DNA from: Methanolacinia paynteri
GTDB taxonomy: Archaea > Halobacteriota > Methanomicrobia > Methanomicrobiales > Methanomicrobiaceae
NCBI RefSeq assembly: GCF_000784355.1
Contig: NZ_AXDV01000013.1
Coordinates: forward strand, 1 to 35,216
DNA length: 35,216 nucleotides
Direction: 5' to 3'
In this document: one piece after another, positions 15,661 through 23,999 of the stretch
How positions within the stretch are numbered: the first letter of the stretch is position 1
Layout: each line of letters begins with the position of its first letter
The notes under the pieces: generated by a model
Told to the model about the DNA's origin: nothing
Database searches by the model: none
The model's input: the letters and a program-made list of their open reading frames with translations, nothing else
Program-made: the position numbers and the translations under genes

Positions 15661-17877
15661 TCATCTCATCAGAAGGCCTGCAAGGACGCACTGCCCGAAA
15701 GAGATGCATCCGTCTCCCAGCGGTAGTTCCCTGTTGAGGAGGGGTTTCAGGTTGTTCTTCTTCAGCTCATCGATTATAGTCGTCCTGATATTATGGTTGT
15801 ATGCCACTCCGCCGCTGACTGCGACATCCTCGAGGCCGTATTTCTCGGCAGCCATTACAGCCATATGTGCAACTCCTCTGGCGAGATTGTACTGGAATGA
15901 TGCAGCAAGATCGGGGATATTCATGGTTCCTGATTTCTCAAGTGCTGTTTCAAGCAGGCCCCTTGTCGAGAGAACCATCCCCGCTTCATCGCTCGTATAT
16001 TCCAGGTCCCATGACTCACATCTACCGGCTGAGGCTACCGATTCAAGTTTCATCGCCGGTTCCCCGTCGTATGTTCTTTCGCGGCAGATGTCGAGAAGGG
16101 CTGAAGCGGCATCGAGGACTCTCCCGGTACTGCTGGTCTCTGCCACGTTGAATCTCCTTTCAACCTGTTTCTTCAAAACCCCGAGTTCCATATCGCCCCA
16201 GCCTCTCGCTGAGAGGAGTTCTAGGACTTCGTCCGACTGCATTATTCCGTATAACATTCTCCCGGGGAAGCGGGTGGCCAGGTCACCGCCGGGCATCAAA
16301 ACGGTTTCCAGGTGACCTACTCTTTTTAGATCGGTGATTTCGCCTGCGAAGATCTCCCCGCCCCAGATCTTTCCGTCGTCACCGTAGCCGACACCGTCGA
16401 TCGCGATACCTATACAGGGTTCGGTGGTTACTGCCGCAATGTGGGCGCGGTGATGCTGAACCGCCACGGTTTCAAGGCCCTTAGATTCGGCAATCTCTTT
16501 AGCGTACCTTGTCGAGAGGAACTGTGGATGGAGATCGTGTGCGATAAAATCATATTCTGCCCCAATGATCCTTCCCATTTTTTCAACAGTTTCCCTGAGA
16601 TAGCCGAGTGTCGGCGGGTTCCTTACATTTCCGACGTGGGGGGACGTATACGTGAATCCGCCCTTGTATATTGTCGCGTTCGAATTCAGTTCCGGGCCCA
16701 CCCCGAGAATTACTGCTGAACCGAGGTCGATCCCGATCCTCTTCGGTGCATAACCTCTCGACAGGCGGATGATATAGCCCTCTCTTACAACCGAATCGTC
16801 ACACCTGTTTTGAATATGGCGGTTATGGGAGAGGAAGTAATCGACACAATCTGACAGTTTCTTTACTGCCTCACCCGTTTCTGTGATCATGGGATTTCCG
16901 GGAGAATTGGCGCTCGTCATGATCAACAGCGGGTTTTTGAGGTGCGAAAAGAGGAGGTGGTGAAAACCCGTGTAAGGCAGCATGCACCCGAGCGTATTGA
17001 GGTTTGAGATATCGGGATGCGATGCCGGATCTTTTTTATAAAGCACCATAATCGGGTGCTCCGGGCCGGACAGGGTCTCTTTCTCCTCCGGGGAGACATC
17101 GCAGATGTCTTCGACGGTATCCCAGAGGCCCATGACCGCAAGCGGCTGCTCTGTCCTTCCGAGGCACTTCTTGAGTTTCAGGGCTGAACTCTCGATACAG
17201 ACCAGATGATAACCGCCAATTCCCCTGATCGCAAATACCCGGCCTTCATCGAGAAGTTCGGCGGTCTTCACTATGGGATCATCTGTGTCGACATGTTTGC
17301 CGTTTTTGTCAAGCAGTTCGAGGGCGGGGCCGCAATTTTCGCAGGCTATGGTCTGTGCATGATGGCGCCGCGATCGCGGGCTGGAGTATTCTCTTTCGCA
17401 TTCAGGGCAGCAGGGGAAGTCGTTCATCGTCGTTCTTTCCCTGTCATATGGGATCTCCCTGATGATGCTGTATCGTGGGCCGCAGTTGACACATGACGTC
17501 GCCCAGTAATTCTCGTACCTGCCGTCTTTTTCAAAGATATCCTTTACACATTCGTCACAGATGGCGACATCCGGCGGGATAAATCCGGTGAGTTCTCCTG
17601 TTCCGCTTTCGACAATCCTGAAATCCCGGGGGTGATGATCTGCATTTTCTTCAGGATCCAGTACCTCGACTGAATCTATCCTTGAAAGGATGGTCCCTTT
17701 TGAAACAGATTTGAGGAATTCATCGAAATGATCTCCGAATGCAATGATCCTGACTTCACTTCCGAGATTTTTCACCGAACCCCTGATTCCGTATTTTTCT
17801 GCCTCCGAGTACACGAAGGGCCTGAAACCCACTCCCTGTACTATTCCCCTTATTATTATCTGACCACTTTTACGCAT
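15661..17877 (-). CDS. hypF: Carbamoyltransferase HypF, NiFe-hydrogenase maturation
   Basis: Transfers the carbamoyl group of carbamoyl phosphate to HypE, the first step to the cyanide ligands of the NiFe site. Domains in order: acylphosphatase (1-90, with GIVQGVGFRPFVY); two zinc fingers with Cys pairs at 107/110, 129/132, 157/160 and 179/182; a YrdC-like domain (about 200-375, GRVFAIRGIGGYHLVC); and a Kae1-like C-terminal domain (about 385-738, with HHRAHIAAV and SGGVAYN). The 738 residues are full length. No other hyp or hydrogenase gene is adjacent, which is common in methanogens. It diverges from the winged-helix gene at 18051 across a 173-base A/T-rich gap. Confidence 0.96.
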   Translation of the reverse strand: MRKSGQIIIRGIVQGVGFRPFVYSEAEKYGIRGSVKNLGSEVRIIAFGDHFDEFLKSVSKGTILSRIDSVEVLDPEENADHHPRDFRIVESGTGELTGFIPPDVAICDECVKDIFEKDGRYENYWATSCVNCGPRYSIIREIPYDRERTTMNDFPCCPECEREYSSPRSRRHHAQTIACENCGPALELLDKNGKHVDTDDPIVKTAELLDEGRVFAIRGIGGYHLVCIESSALKLKKCLGRTEQPLAVMGLWDTVEDICDVSPEEKETLSGPEHPIMVLYKKDPASHPDISNLNTLGCMLPYTGFHHLLFSHLKNPLLIMTSANSPGNPMITETGEAVKKLSDCVDYFLSHNRHIQNRCDDSVVREGYIIRLSRGYAPKRIGIDLGSAVILGVGPELNSNATIYKGGFTYTSPHVGNVRNPPTLGYLRETVEKMGRIIGAEYDFIAHDLHPQFLSTRYAKEIAESKGLETVAVQHHRAHIAAVTTEPCIGIAIDGVGYGDDGKIWGGEIFAGEITDLKRVGHLETVLMPGGDLATRFPGRMLYGIMQSDEVLELLSARGWGDMELGVLKKQVERRFNVAETSSTGRVLDAASALLDICRERTYDGEPAMKLESVASAGRCESWDLEYTSDEAGMVLSTRGLLETALEKSGTMNIPDLAASFQYNLARGVAHMAVMAAEKYGLEDVAVSGGVAYNHNIRTTIIDELKKNNLKPLLNRELPLGDGCISFGQCVLAGLLMR

Positions 17878-17989
17878 GAAAAAAACCGGGATGCAGTATT
17901 ATCACAAACTATATGATGATTTAAACCCTCAAAACGGATAAATCTAATGAAAATGTCATTATTTTCTGGTTTTTCATGTATGTCCGGTA

Positions 17990-18024
17990 CCATTTTTTTA
18001 TAAACAAGTTTTATTTTTTTATAT
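17990..18024 (+). promoter_or_regulatory. TATA-like promoters for the wHTH-helicase operon
   Basis: Two A/T-rich boxes, TTTTTTTATAAAC (about 17994-18006) and TTTTTTTATATG (about 18012-18023), lie upstream of the TTG at 18051. The second is about 30 bases from the start codon, so its transcript would be almost leaderless. This gap also separates the operon from the divergent hypF. Confidence 0.45.
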
Positions 18025-18050
18025 GACTAATAATTAAATGGGTTTTTGCT

Positions 18051-18566
18051 TTGACAGGACATATAAGAATCGTAAACGATCCAATTGATCTCGTTCCTCT
18101 TCTGATAACATTCAATAACCCTGAGTATAAGTTAATCTATGACAGGCTCAGTAAAAACTGGATGACAGAAAAAGAGCTTTCTGAGGATATTGAACCTGAG
18201 CAGGTTACCGGTTGTCTTGCACTGCTGAAGAAAGGAAACCTCATAGAAGAACAGTGGCGGATGCCCAAGCCGGGAGATAAGCCGCAGAAAGAATATAAGA
18301 CAACATACAGCAGGTTCAGGGCGAACTTTCAGTGTACAATGGACGACCTCGGTGATCTGATCCATGCGTCAGTATCGACTGATGAGAAGTTGAGAGATAT
18401 TGTAGATGTAATTGAAAAAGAAGTTCGCGGAGGCAACAAGTCATTAAATGATCTGGCAAGAAATCATAATGTCAGTCCGGTTTTCATCAAGGGGCTTGCA
18501 AAGCGTCTTCCGAACCTCGATGTAAAAGGACAGGGGCTGGTATTCGTTGAGAAACCTGGAGAATGA
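18051..18566 (+). CDS. Winged-helix transcriptional regulator-like protein, ArsR type
   Basis: A 171-residue protein with an N-terminal DNA-binding-like region: helices around ELSEDIEPEQVTGCLALLKKGNLIEEQW (about 43-70) look like the recognition helix and wing of an ArsR-type winged helix. The C-terminal half (about 85-170) is helical with a second HTH-like stretch, SLNDLARNHNVSPVFIKGLAKRL. No metal-binding cysteines are evident, so ArsR-type metal sensing is unlikely. The TTG start at 18051 is the only plausible one. The gene overlaps the next by 20 bases and leads an operon with a second winged-helix protein and a helicase. A regulatory role in DNA metabolism is inferred from context only. 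Confidence 0.75.
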   Translation: MTGHIRIVNDPIDLVPLLITFNNPEYKLIYDRLSKNWMTEKELSEDIEPEQVTGCLALLKKGNLIEEQWRMPKPGDKPQKEYKTTYSRFRANFQCTMDDLGDLIHASVSTDEKLRDIVDVIEKEVRGGNKSLNDLARNHNVSPVFIKGLAKRLPNLDVKGQGLVFVEKPGE

Positions 18567-19356
18567 TCCGTTATATATCATACTGAGAAGCAAGAGAGAA
18601 TCAACAAAATTTCAGATCCTCGTGGATATTGCAGAGAACCAGCCGTCCGTCCGGCAGCAGGAGATCGCGGAAAAGCTTGGTATAACACCGCAGGCTGTAT
18701 CTGACTATATCCGTGATCTTGTCGACGACGGCATGGTATATTCACAGGGCAGGGGCAGCTACAAGATCACGTATAAAGGGGTCGAGTGGGTCTTAGCCAA
18801 TGCAGAGGCATTGCAGTCATATGCAAAGCATGTAACACGTGATATAATTCAGCAGGTCTCCGTATGGACTGCGATTGCCGATTGTGAAATAAAAAAGGGA
18901 GATTCTGTCGGTCTCTTTATGAGAGACGGTCTTCTGTATGCGTCCCACAGCGATCAGTCTGCGGTCGGTAATGCAGAGAATAATGCGGTGAAAGGCGCCG
19001 ATGTGGGCGTTATAGATGTAAAAGGGATAATCGACCTGAAAAAAGGCACTGTTCATATATGCAAGATCCCGCGGATCCAGAGAGGCGGGTCGGATTCTGT
19101 ATCATATGAAAAATTGAAAGAAGTGCTTAACGATGCCGGTTTTATTGGTGTTGTAGGGATTGAATCGTATATCGCCGTGGGAAAGGCGGGATTTAAGGCT
19201 GACGCATTCTTCGGTGCCGGCGACGCTGTGATCGATGCTGCGTTTCATGGCCTCGAATGTGCAATAGTTATTGTTGATGAGGAGTTTACGGACTTTCTTA
19301 AGAGGATAGAAACTTCAGAACTGGCATACAAAATGTACGATTTCGTATCCTCATGA
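18547..19356 (+). CDS. Winged-helix MarR-like regulator with C-terminal sensor-like domain
   Basis: The 269-residue product has a canonical winged helix at about 18-75 (RQQEIAEKLGITPQAVSDYI, then a GRGSYKIT wing). A C-terminal domain of about 190 residues follows, unlike a simple repressor: a glycine/valine-rich alpha/beta fold with ADVGVIDVKGIIDLKKG and AFFGAGDAVIDAAFHGLECAIVIVDE. I recall this architecture as an archaeal family (DUF7839-like), but the ligand is unknown. The TTG at 18547 overlaps the previous gene, and no ATG offers a better start. The stop overlaps the helicase ATG (ATGA), so expression is coupled to the helicase. It may sense a nucleotide or metabolite; that is not shown. 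Confidence 0.8.
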   Translation: MRNLENDPLYIILRSKRESTKFQILVDIAENQPSVRQQEIAEKLGITPQAVSDYIRDLVDDGMVYSQGRGSYKITYKGVEWVLANAEALQSYAKHVTRDIIQQVSVWTAIADCEIKKGDSVGLFMRDGLLYASHSDQSAVGNAENNAVKGADVGVIDVKGIIDLKKGTVHICKIPRIQRGGSDSVSYEKLKEVLNDAGFIGVVGIESYIAVGKAGFKADAFFGAGDAVIDAAFHGLECAIVIVDEEFTDFLKRIETSELAYKMYDFVSS

Positions 19357-21371
19357 GACTTGTCGTAAATCCCCAGAGAGGATCATATAAGATCTTTTTT
19401 TACGACCGGAATCTGGTTGCCGGATCGGGTATAGTTGAGATTGTCAGGACCGGAAAAGGATTCCGGCCGAAGAATTATAAATATAAACCTGTTGAAAAGC
19501 GGCAGTATAAAAATATCCCTTCAAAAGAGTTGATCTCGGCGCTTCGAAGATCGAATATCTACATGACTGTCGGCGATAAAAATTTTGAATCTTTTTTATC
19601 AGATCTCCAGATTCCGTTCAAATATTTAAACGCCTGCCGGACATGCCTTATCGAAGACCGGATCACTCCGCTGAAGAATAAGAATTCTGTTAGATATGGC
19701 AGAGAGAAGATCTGCCTGGACTGTGCAAAGAAGGAACTCAGGAGGGAGCTGGGGTATCTCGGCGGAACCGGTGCGCTCTCGTCCGCTCATCTTGAAAAGC
19801 TTCTTGAACTGTATATGGACTTAAACAGGGTCCTCGGAATGGTCCAGCCCGATCGCCTCGACATGTCGAAGACTCTGTTCGACAGGCTCGAGGCGCACGA
19901 GATAAGGAAAACTTCTGCGATAAAGGACCTGCCTCTACCCAAGCGTTTCAAAGAGCATTGCGGTGTCGAGAACCTGATGCCGGTCCAGCAGCTGTCGGTT
20001 GAAGCCGGACTGCTGGAAGGAAAGGATCAGCTTATCGTGGCTGCTACTGCGAGCGGAAAGACTTTCATCGGGGAGATGGCAGGCGTGAAGAATTTTCTGG
20101 AGAACAGGGGGAATACTCTCTTTCTCGTTCCGCTTGTGGCCCTTGCCAACCAGAAATATTCACGCTTCACGAAAAAATACGGATTTCTTGATGTCTCGCT
20201 GAAGACCGGGGTTTCGAGGCTCAACATTCCCGAGACACGTGTGAAAGCGAACCGCAGCATGGACTCCGCGATAATTGTCGGGACATACGAGGGCGTGGAT
20301 TATATGCTCAGGTGCGGCAGGACCCTCGGAAAGATCGGGACAGTGGTTATAGACGAAGTCCAGAACCTTGAGGAGCCCGAAAGAGGGCACAGGCTTGACG
20401 GTCTTATATCGAGGCTGAAGTTCGTTGCTCCCCATGCCCAGTTCCTCTATCTCAGTGCAACCATAGGGTTCCCGCACCTGCTTGCAGAAAAACTCAACTC
20501 AAGTCTTGTTGAGTATATGGAGCGGCCGGTTCCACTTGAAAGGCACCTGATATTCGTCAACAGGGGAGAGAAAATAAAACTCATCAAAAGAATGGTGTCG
20601 ACCGAGTACAAGACTAAGTCTTCGAAAGGTTTTCGAGGGCAGACAATTGTCTTTACATTCTCCCGTTCGCGCTGCCATGATATTGCGGACGCAATAGGCG
20701 AAGGAAAGGCTGCGGCGTACCATGCAGGTCTGACTGCAAAAGAGAGGCGCGAGGTCGAGACAAAATTCGAGAAGGGCGAGCTCTCGGCTGTGGTGACTAC
20801 GGCGGCTCTTGCGGCCGGTGTGGACTTTCCTGCTTCCCAGGTGATCTTCGATTCGCTTGCGATGGGAATTGAATGGCTGACTGTTCAGGAGTTTTCCCAG
20901 ATGATGGGCCGTGCAGGGAGGCCAGATTTTCATGATATGGGTAAGGTTGTAGTTCTTGCTGAGCCTGGTGCGTCGTATTCGCGTGATTCGAAACTGACGG
21001 AAGAAGAGGTTGCCATAAATCTCCTGAAGGGGGAGATGGAGGAGGTGTCCCCGGTTTACAATGACGAGGAGTCTTCCGAAGAACTGGTTGCGAACTCTGT
21101 CGTATGCGGCGGAGATATTGACAATCTCGAGCGGATCTGTGCATCGATGGTTGGAGAGATGATCGATATCCTGCCTGTACTAAAGAAAAGGAATTTCATT
21201 AAGGTGAGCGGTAACCAAGTCGTTATGTCCCCTGCTGCCAGGGTTATGGCAGAGCATTTCATAGGGATAAATACGTATGACAAGATCCTCTCGCTCATAA
21301 CGGTTTCAGACGACCCGCTGGAGATTCTTGCAGAGATCGAATGCGATGAACCTGAGAAGAATCAAAAATAA
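19353..21371 (+). CDS. Archaeal superfamily 2 DEAD/DEAH-box helicase (DUF5814 type)
   Basis: An ATP-dependent nucleic acid helicase of 672 residues. An N-terminal region (1-195) contains two CxxC pairs near 94-97 and 120-123, a probable zinc ribbon. The helicase core follows: Q-motif-like VENLMPVQQLSVEAG (about 207-221), Walker A ATASGKT (about 229-236), DEVQ in motif II (about 333-336), SAT in motif III (about 370), TIVFTFSRSRC of domain 2, and the motif VI-type MMGRAGRPDFHD (about 517-528). The DEVQ variant, the Hel308/Ski2-like order and the N-terminal zinc ribbon fit the archaeal helicase family with a DUF5814 region. It is the third gene of the overlapping regulator operon. A role in replication-fork or DNA repair is plausible. 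Confidence 0.88.
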   Translation: MRLVVNPQRGSYKIFFYDRNLVAGSGIVEIVRTGKGFRPKNYKYKPVEKRQYKNIPSKELISALRRSNIYMTVGDKNFESFLSDLQIPFKYLNACRTCLIEDRITPLKNKNSVRYGREKICLDCAKKELRRELGYLGGTGALSSAHLEKLLELYMDLNRVLGMVQPDRLDMSKTLFDRLEAHEIRKTSAIKDLPLPKRFKEHCGVENLMPVQQLSVEAGLLEGKDQLIVAATASGKTFIGEMAGVKNFLENRGNTLFLVPLVALANQKYSRFTKKYGFLDVSLKTGVSRLNIPETRVKANRSMDSAIIVGTYEGVDYMLRCGRTLGKIGTVVIDEVQNLEEPERGHRLDGLISRLKFVAPHAQFLYLSATIGFPHLLAEKLNSSLVEYMERPVPLERHLIFVNRGEKIKLIKRMVSTEYKTKSSKGFRGQTIVFTFSRSRCHDIADAIGEGKAAAYHAGLTAKERREVETKFEKGELSAVVTTAALAAGVDFPASQVIFDSLAMGIEWLTVQEFSQMMGRAGRPDFHDMGKVVVLAEPGASYSRDSKLTEEEVAINLLKGEMEEVSPVYNDEESSEELVANSVVCGGDIDNLERICASMVGEMIDILPVLKKRNFIKVSGNQVVMSPAARVMAEHFIGINTYDKILSLITVSDDPLEILAEIECDEPEKNQK

Positions 21372-21612
21372 CTTCTTTTGTGGATTTTTCTTTTGTGTCT
21401 GGAAATATATTTTTATCAGGTGTATTGTTGGCAACCTCAGGGCCTATCTGTGGTGATGTTCAGGGGATAGACAAGTATCCCCTGAACGGAGAGACGCGGT
21501 AAGATCATCACGCGTACTGAACAACTTCCTCCAAAAAAAATCTCTACTGTCTCCGGGAGTGGATGTACGCGGGAAGTAAGCGCCTGAAAAAATTATTTAA
21601 AAAAAAGTCCGA
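21372..21612. other. Intergenic region with a GACAAG-loop hairpin
   Basis: This 241-base gap between the helicase gene and the small membrane protein gene (minus) holds no gene. At 21458-21469 and 21476-21487 lies a perfect 12-bp hairpin with loop GACAAG, clamped by an outer GTGAT (21453-21457) paired with ATCAC (21507-21511). The hairpin belongs to the dispersed repeat family but stands alone, without the C and D modules. Confidence 0.6.
21458..21487 (+). other. Solitary GACAAG-loop hairpin, 12-bp stem
   Basis: GTTCAGGGGATA at 21458-21469 pairs perfectly with TATCCCCTGAAC at 21476-21487. The loop GACAAG equals the one at 61-66, while the outer stem sequence differs. It lies 86 bases after the helicase stop. 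Confidence 0.75.
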
Positions 21613-21828
21613 TTATCCTTGTTCCTGGGCGGATTTGTATGCATCGTACATACTGTAGATCCATATTATCAGGTATAAGATGATTACTCCAAAGGTCATT
21701 AATGAGAGAAATCCTAAGATTACTGCAAGAACGAACAATAAAAGCGCTTTTAAAAATTGTCCTGTATAAAACTGCCCGAGTCCGGGTATGAAAAACGACA
21801 GTATTACTGCCAGTATCGGTGATGCCAT
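21613..21828 (-). CDS. Small two-span membrane protein, TM2/DUF5683-like
   Basis: A 71-residue hydrophobic protein. Two membrane segments at about 3-35 and 38-60 flank the FIPGLGQFYTGQFLKALLLF motif, with the PGLGQxYxG turn typical of TM2-like small membrane proteins, and the C-terminus ends YDAYKSAQEQG. The family is widespread and of unknown function. It reads toward the helicase gene and starts at ATG 21828, divergent from the rubredoxin operon across 174 bases. No other start is in frame nearby. Confidence 0.75.
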   Translation of the reverse strand: MASPILAVILSFFIPGLGQFYTGQFLKALLLFVLAVILGFLSLMTFGVIILYLIIWIYSMYDAYKSAQEQG

Positions 21829-21928
21829 ATACCTTCTTTCCTTCTGTGTTGTATTTAGTGGTTTTGTTTTATAGTGGCGACCGTCTCTTTTTGGACTTCA
21901 AATTCTTCATGAAACTGTCCCCATCACA

Positions 21929-21990
21929 AAGATATTTATTCTCTCCAAATGATTATCCTGATTACGGTCAGGAAATGACCGCTATTAAAG
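21929..21990 (+). promoter_or_regulatory. Promoter and overlapping dyads of the rubredoxin-FprA-SOR operon
   Basis: AGATATTTATT near 21930-21940 resembles a TATA box. The expected transcription start (about 25 bases on) falls in two interleaved inverted repeats: CCTGA at 21957-21961 with TCAGG at 21968-21972, and GGTCA at 21966-21970 with TGACC at 21976-21980. Dyads at the start site are where archaeal repressors often bind, which suits an oxygen-response operon. No known operator consensus was recognised. Confidence 0.4.
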
Positions 21991-22002
21991 AGGAGAATAA
22001 CG

Positions 22003-22167
22003 ATGAAAGTTTGGAAATGCAAAAAATGCGGATATGTATATAACCCCGAGGTAGGTGACCATGAGTCGGGAATTTCAAAGGGAACAGCGTTTGAAGATCT
22101 CCCCGATACGTGGGTATGCCCGAGATGCGGTGCTAAAAAGAATATGTTTGTAGCCATGGAGATTTAA
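22003..22167 (+). CDS. rub: Rubredoxin 1
   Basis: A 54-residue one-iron electron carrier. The Fe(Cys)4 site comes from CKKCG (Cys6, Cys9) and CPRCG (Cys39, Cys42), with the standard YVYNPEVGD first loop and the DLPDTWVCP segment before the second pair. ATG 22003 has the binding site AGAGGAG at 21990-21996. First gene of the four-gene rubredoxin, rubredoxin, FprA, superoxide reductase cluster. Rubredoxins can feed electrons to superoxide reductase or to flavodiiron proteins, so it is likely a donor here. The two paralogues differ in the loop after GD, so they may have different partners. Confidence 0.96.
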   Translation: MKVWKCKKCGYVYNPEVGDHESGISKGTAFEDLPDTWVCPRCGAKKNMFVAMEI

Positions 22168-22171
22168 AAAG

Positions 22172-22333
22172 ATGGCTGAAACCAAAATGAAATGCTCCAT
22201 ATGCGGGCATGTATATGATTCAAAGAAAGGAGATGTAGGTGTAGACAAGGATACGGATTTTTCCGATGTTCCCGCCGACTGGAAATGTCCGGTATGCGGG
22301 GCGGCGAAGTCTGCGTTTTTTAAAATAGATTAA
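22172..22333 (+). CDS. rub: Rubredoxin 2
   Basis: A second 53-residue rubredoxin, only four bases after the first, with Cys8 and Cys11 in CSICG and Cys39 and Cys42 in CPVCG. The chain MKCSICGHVYDSKKGDVGV and the DVPADWKCP segment fit the family. The close spacing implies one message and perhaps translational coupling. Tandem, diverged rubredoxins next to fprA and a desulfoferrodoxin gene make an oxygen/superoxide detoxification set. Confidence 0.96.
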   Translation: MAETKMKCSICGHVYDSKKGDVGVDKDTDFSDVPADWKCPVCGAAKSAFFKID

Positions 22334-22343
22334 GTGAATTGAT

Positions 22344-23528
22344 ATGACAGTTAGAGAGATCAGGCAAGGAATTTATTCAGTCGGCGTTATAGACTGGGAC
22401 AGACAGGTCTTCGATGAACTGTTGCCTCTTCCCGAAGGAACGACGTACAGTTCATATCTTGTGAAAGGCAGCGAAAAGACTGCACTGGTAGATGCGGTGG
22501 ATGCCGAATTCGAGGAGGAGTTCATAACGAATCTGGCCCGCTCGGGAGTCGACGGAATCGATTATATTATCGTCAATCATACCGAACAGGACCATTCGGG
22601 TGCGCTCATGGTCTTCCTCGAGCTTTTCCCGGGAGTTAAGATCATTACGTCCGCGAGAGGTGCGGACCTCCTGGAGGTTCTTCACCAGATCCCGAAATTC
22701 AGGATCCAGGTTGTTGAAGACGGGGATACATTGTCACTTGGAGACAAGACCTTGGAGTTCATGATTACCCCGTGGGTCCACTGGCCTGATACGATGATGA
22801 CGTATGTCCGCGAGGATAAAGTCCTTTTCTCCTGCGATCTTTTTGGGGCCCATTATGCGTGCAGCGATCTCTTTGTGGCGGAGAAGTGCCGTCATACTCT
22901 TCTTGCGAAGCGTTATTTCGCAGAGATCATGATGCCTTTCAGGCCAAAGGTAACGGAGTACATCGAGCGCCTTTCCGGTTACGAGATCTCCGTTATCGCA
23001 CCGAGCCACGGTCCCTGTTACGACGATCCCGCCTATATTCTTGATCTTTACACGGAATGGTGTACCGGCGATCTGAAAAACAAGGTAATAATTCCGTATA
23101 TCTCGATGCACGGCAGTACGAAGAAGATGGTGATGTATCTCACCGAAGCACTGATCAGGCGTAATATCGGTGTAAGGCCTTATGATGTCGGGAGAGCGGA
23201 TACAGGTCAGCTTGCAATGGATCTCGTGGATGCGGCCACCATCATTATCGCTACTCCTACGGTGCTGACGGGTCCTCACCCTAAGATTGCGAACATTGCG
23301 TTTATTGCAAATATGCTGAAACCGAGGGCTAAATTTGCCGGTATAATCGGTTCATATGGGTGGGGCGGGAAGACCTTAAAGGATCTTGCGAATATTATGA
23401 ACAAGCTTGAAGCCGAGATGTTCGAACCTGTATATATCAAGGGGCTTCCTTCGGAGGAAGTTTATAAGTCCCTTGAAGATCTTGCAGACGAAATCTTAAA
23501 GAAGCATAAAGACGAGAAAATCGTTTGA
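22344..23528 (+). CDS. fprA: F420H2 oxidase FprA, flavodiiron protein
   Basis: Reduces O2 to water with electrons from reduced F420 and FMN; a key oxygen-defence enzyme of methanogens. The N-terminal metallo-beta-lactamase-like domain (1-250) carries the diiron ligands His79, Glu81, Asp83 and His84 in NHTEQDHSG, with further ligands in TPWVHWPDT, FSCDLFG (near 168) and APSHGPCY (near 230). The C-terminal flavodoxin domain (about 255-394) has SMHGSTKKM and an AIIIATPT/GSYGWGGKT phosphate-binding region. At 394 residues it has the normal length. The start at 22344 lies ten bases after the rubredoxin 2 stop; 16 bases separate it from superoxide reductase. Confidence 0.96.
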   Translation: MTVREIRQGIYSVGVIDWDRQVFDELLPLPEGTTYSSYLVKGSEKTALVDAVDAEFEEEFITNLARSGVDGIDYIIVNHTEQDHSGALMVFLELFPGVKIITSARGADLLEVLHQIPKFRIQVVEDGDTLSLGDKTLEFMITPWVHWPDTMMTYVREDKVLFSCDLFGAHYACSDLFVAEKCRHTLLAKRYFAEIMMPFRPKVTEYIERLSGYEISVIAPSHGPCYDDPAYILDLYTEWCTGDLKNKVIIPYISMHGSTKKMVMYLTEALIRRNIGVRPYDVGRADTGQLAMDLVDAATIIIATPTVLTGPHPKIANIAFIANMLKPRAKFAGIIGSYGWGGKTLKDLANIMNKLEAEMFEPVYIKGLPSEEVYKSLEDLADEILKKHKDEKIV

Positions 23529-23544
23529 TAAAGAGGTTAGTAAA

Positions 23545-23925
23545 ATGACAGGAATGCCAGTATTATACAAATGCGACAAATGCGGAAAAGTAATTATGAT
23601 CACAAGCCCCGGAGAAGGAAAGCTTGTATGCTGTGACCAGGATATGCGTCTTCTTGAGGCTAAAACGGCGGATTTCAAGACGGAAAAGCATGTTCCGATC
23701 ATTGAGAAATCCGCGGGCGGAATCAAGGTGACCGTCGGTTCGACGATCCACCCGATGACCGAAGAGCATCACATCGAATGGATTGCGGTGCTCGACGGTG
23801 ATATGTTTATGGCAAAGTGCCTGAAGCCCGGCGATCAACCTGTTGCAGAGTTCCCAACCTCAAATACCGGTGTAAAGGCATTTGAGTACTGCAATATTCA
23901 TGAGTTCTGGTCTAACGAAAAATAA
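23545..23925 (+). CDS. dfx: Superoxide reductase, desulfoferrodoxin type
   Basis: Reduces superoxide to hydrogen peroxide without making O2. Residues 1-36 form the desulforedoxin centre (Cys10, Cys13, Cys29, Cys30, from CDKC and VCC). The C-terminal domain holds the catalytic mononuclear iron with its four His/one Cys set: STIHPMTEEHHIEWIAV and a late CNIHEFW. So it is the two-iron class. It is the last gene of the rubredoxin-FprA operon and is followed by a T tract. The combination of electron carriers and both O2- and superoxide-consuming enzymes argues for joint control. Confidence 0.96.
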   Translation: MTGMPVLYKCDKCGKVIMITSPGEGKLVCCDQDMRLLEAKTADFKTEKHVPIIEKSAGGIKVTVGSTIHPMTEEHHIEWIAVLDGDMFMAKCLKPGDQPVAEFPTSNTGVKAFEYCNIHEFWSNEK

Positions 23926-23934
23926 CTTTTTTTT
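23926..23934 (+). terminator. T-rich terminator after superoxide reductase gene
   Basis: Eight consecutive T residues (23927-23934) begin two bases after the stop codon, a typical archaeal terminator. It suggests that trkH is transcribed on its own. Confidence 0.6.
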
Positions 23935-23999
23935 GTCGGGGATTTTGCTCCTGAAATCAAAAAGGATATTACGGATTTGAGTATACCTTAGGTATTGCA

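Noticed and set aside
15623..16315. Plus-strand frame of 230 codons
   Set aside because: Antisense to hypF, which is complete and has all its domains.
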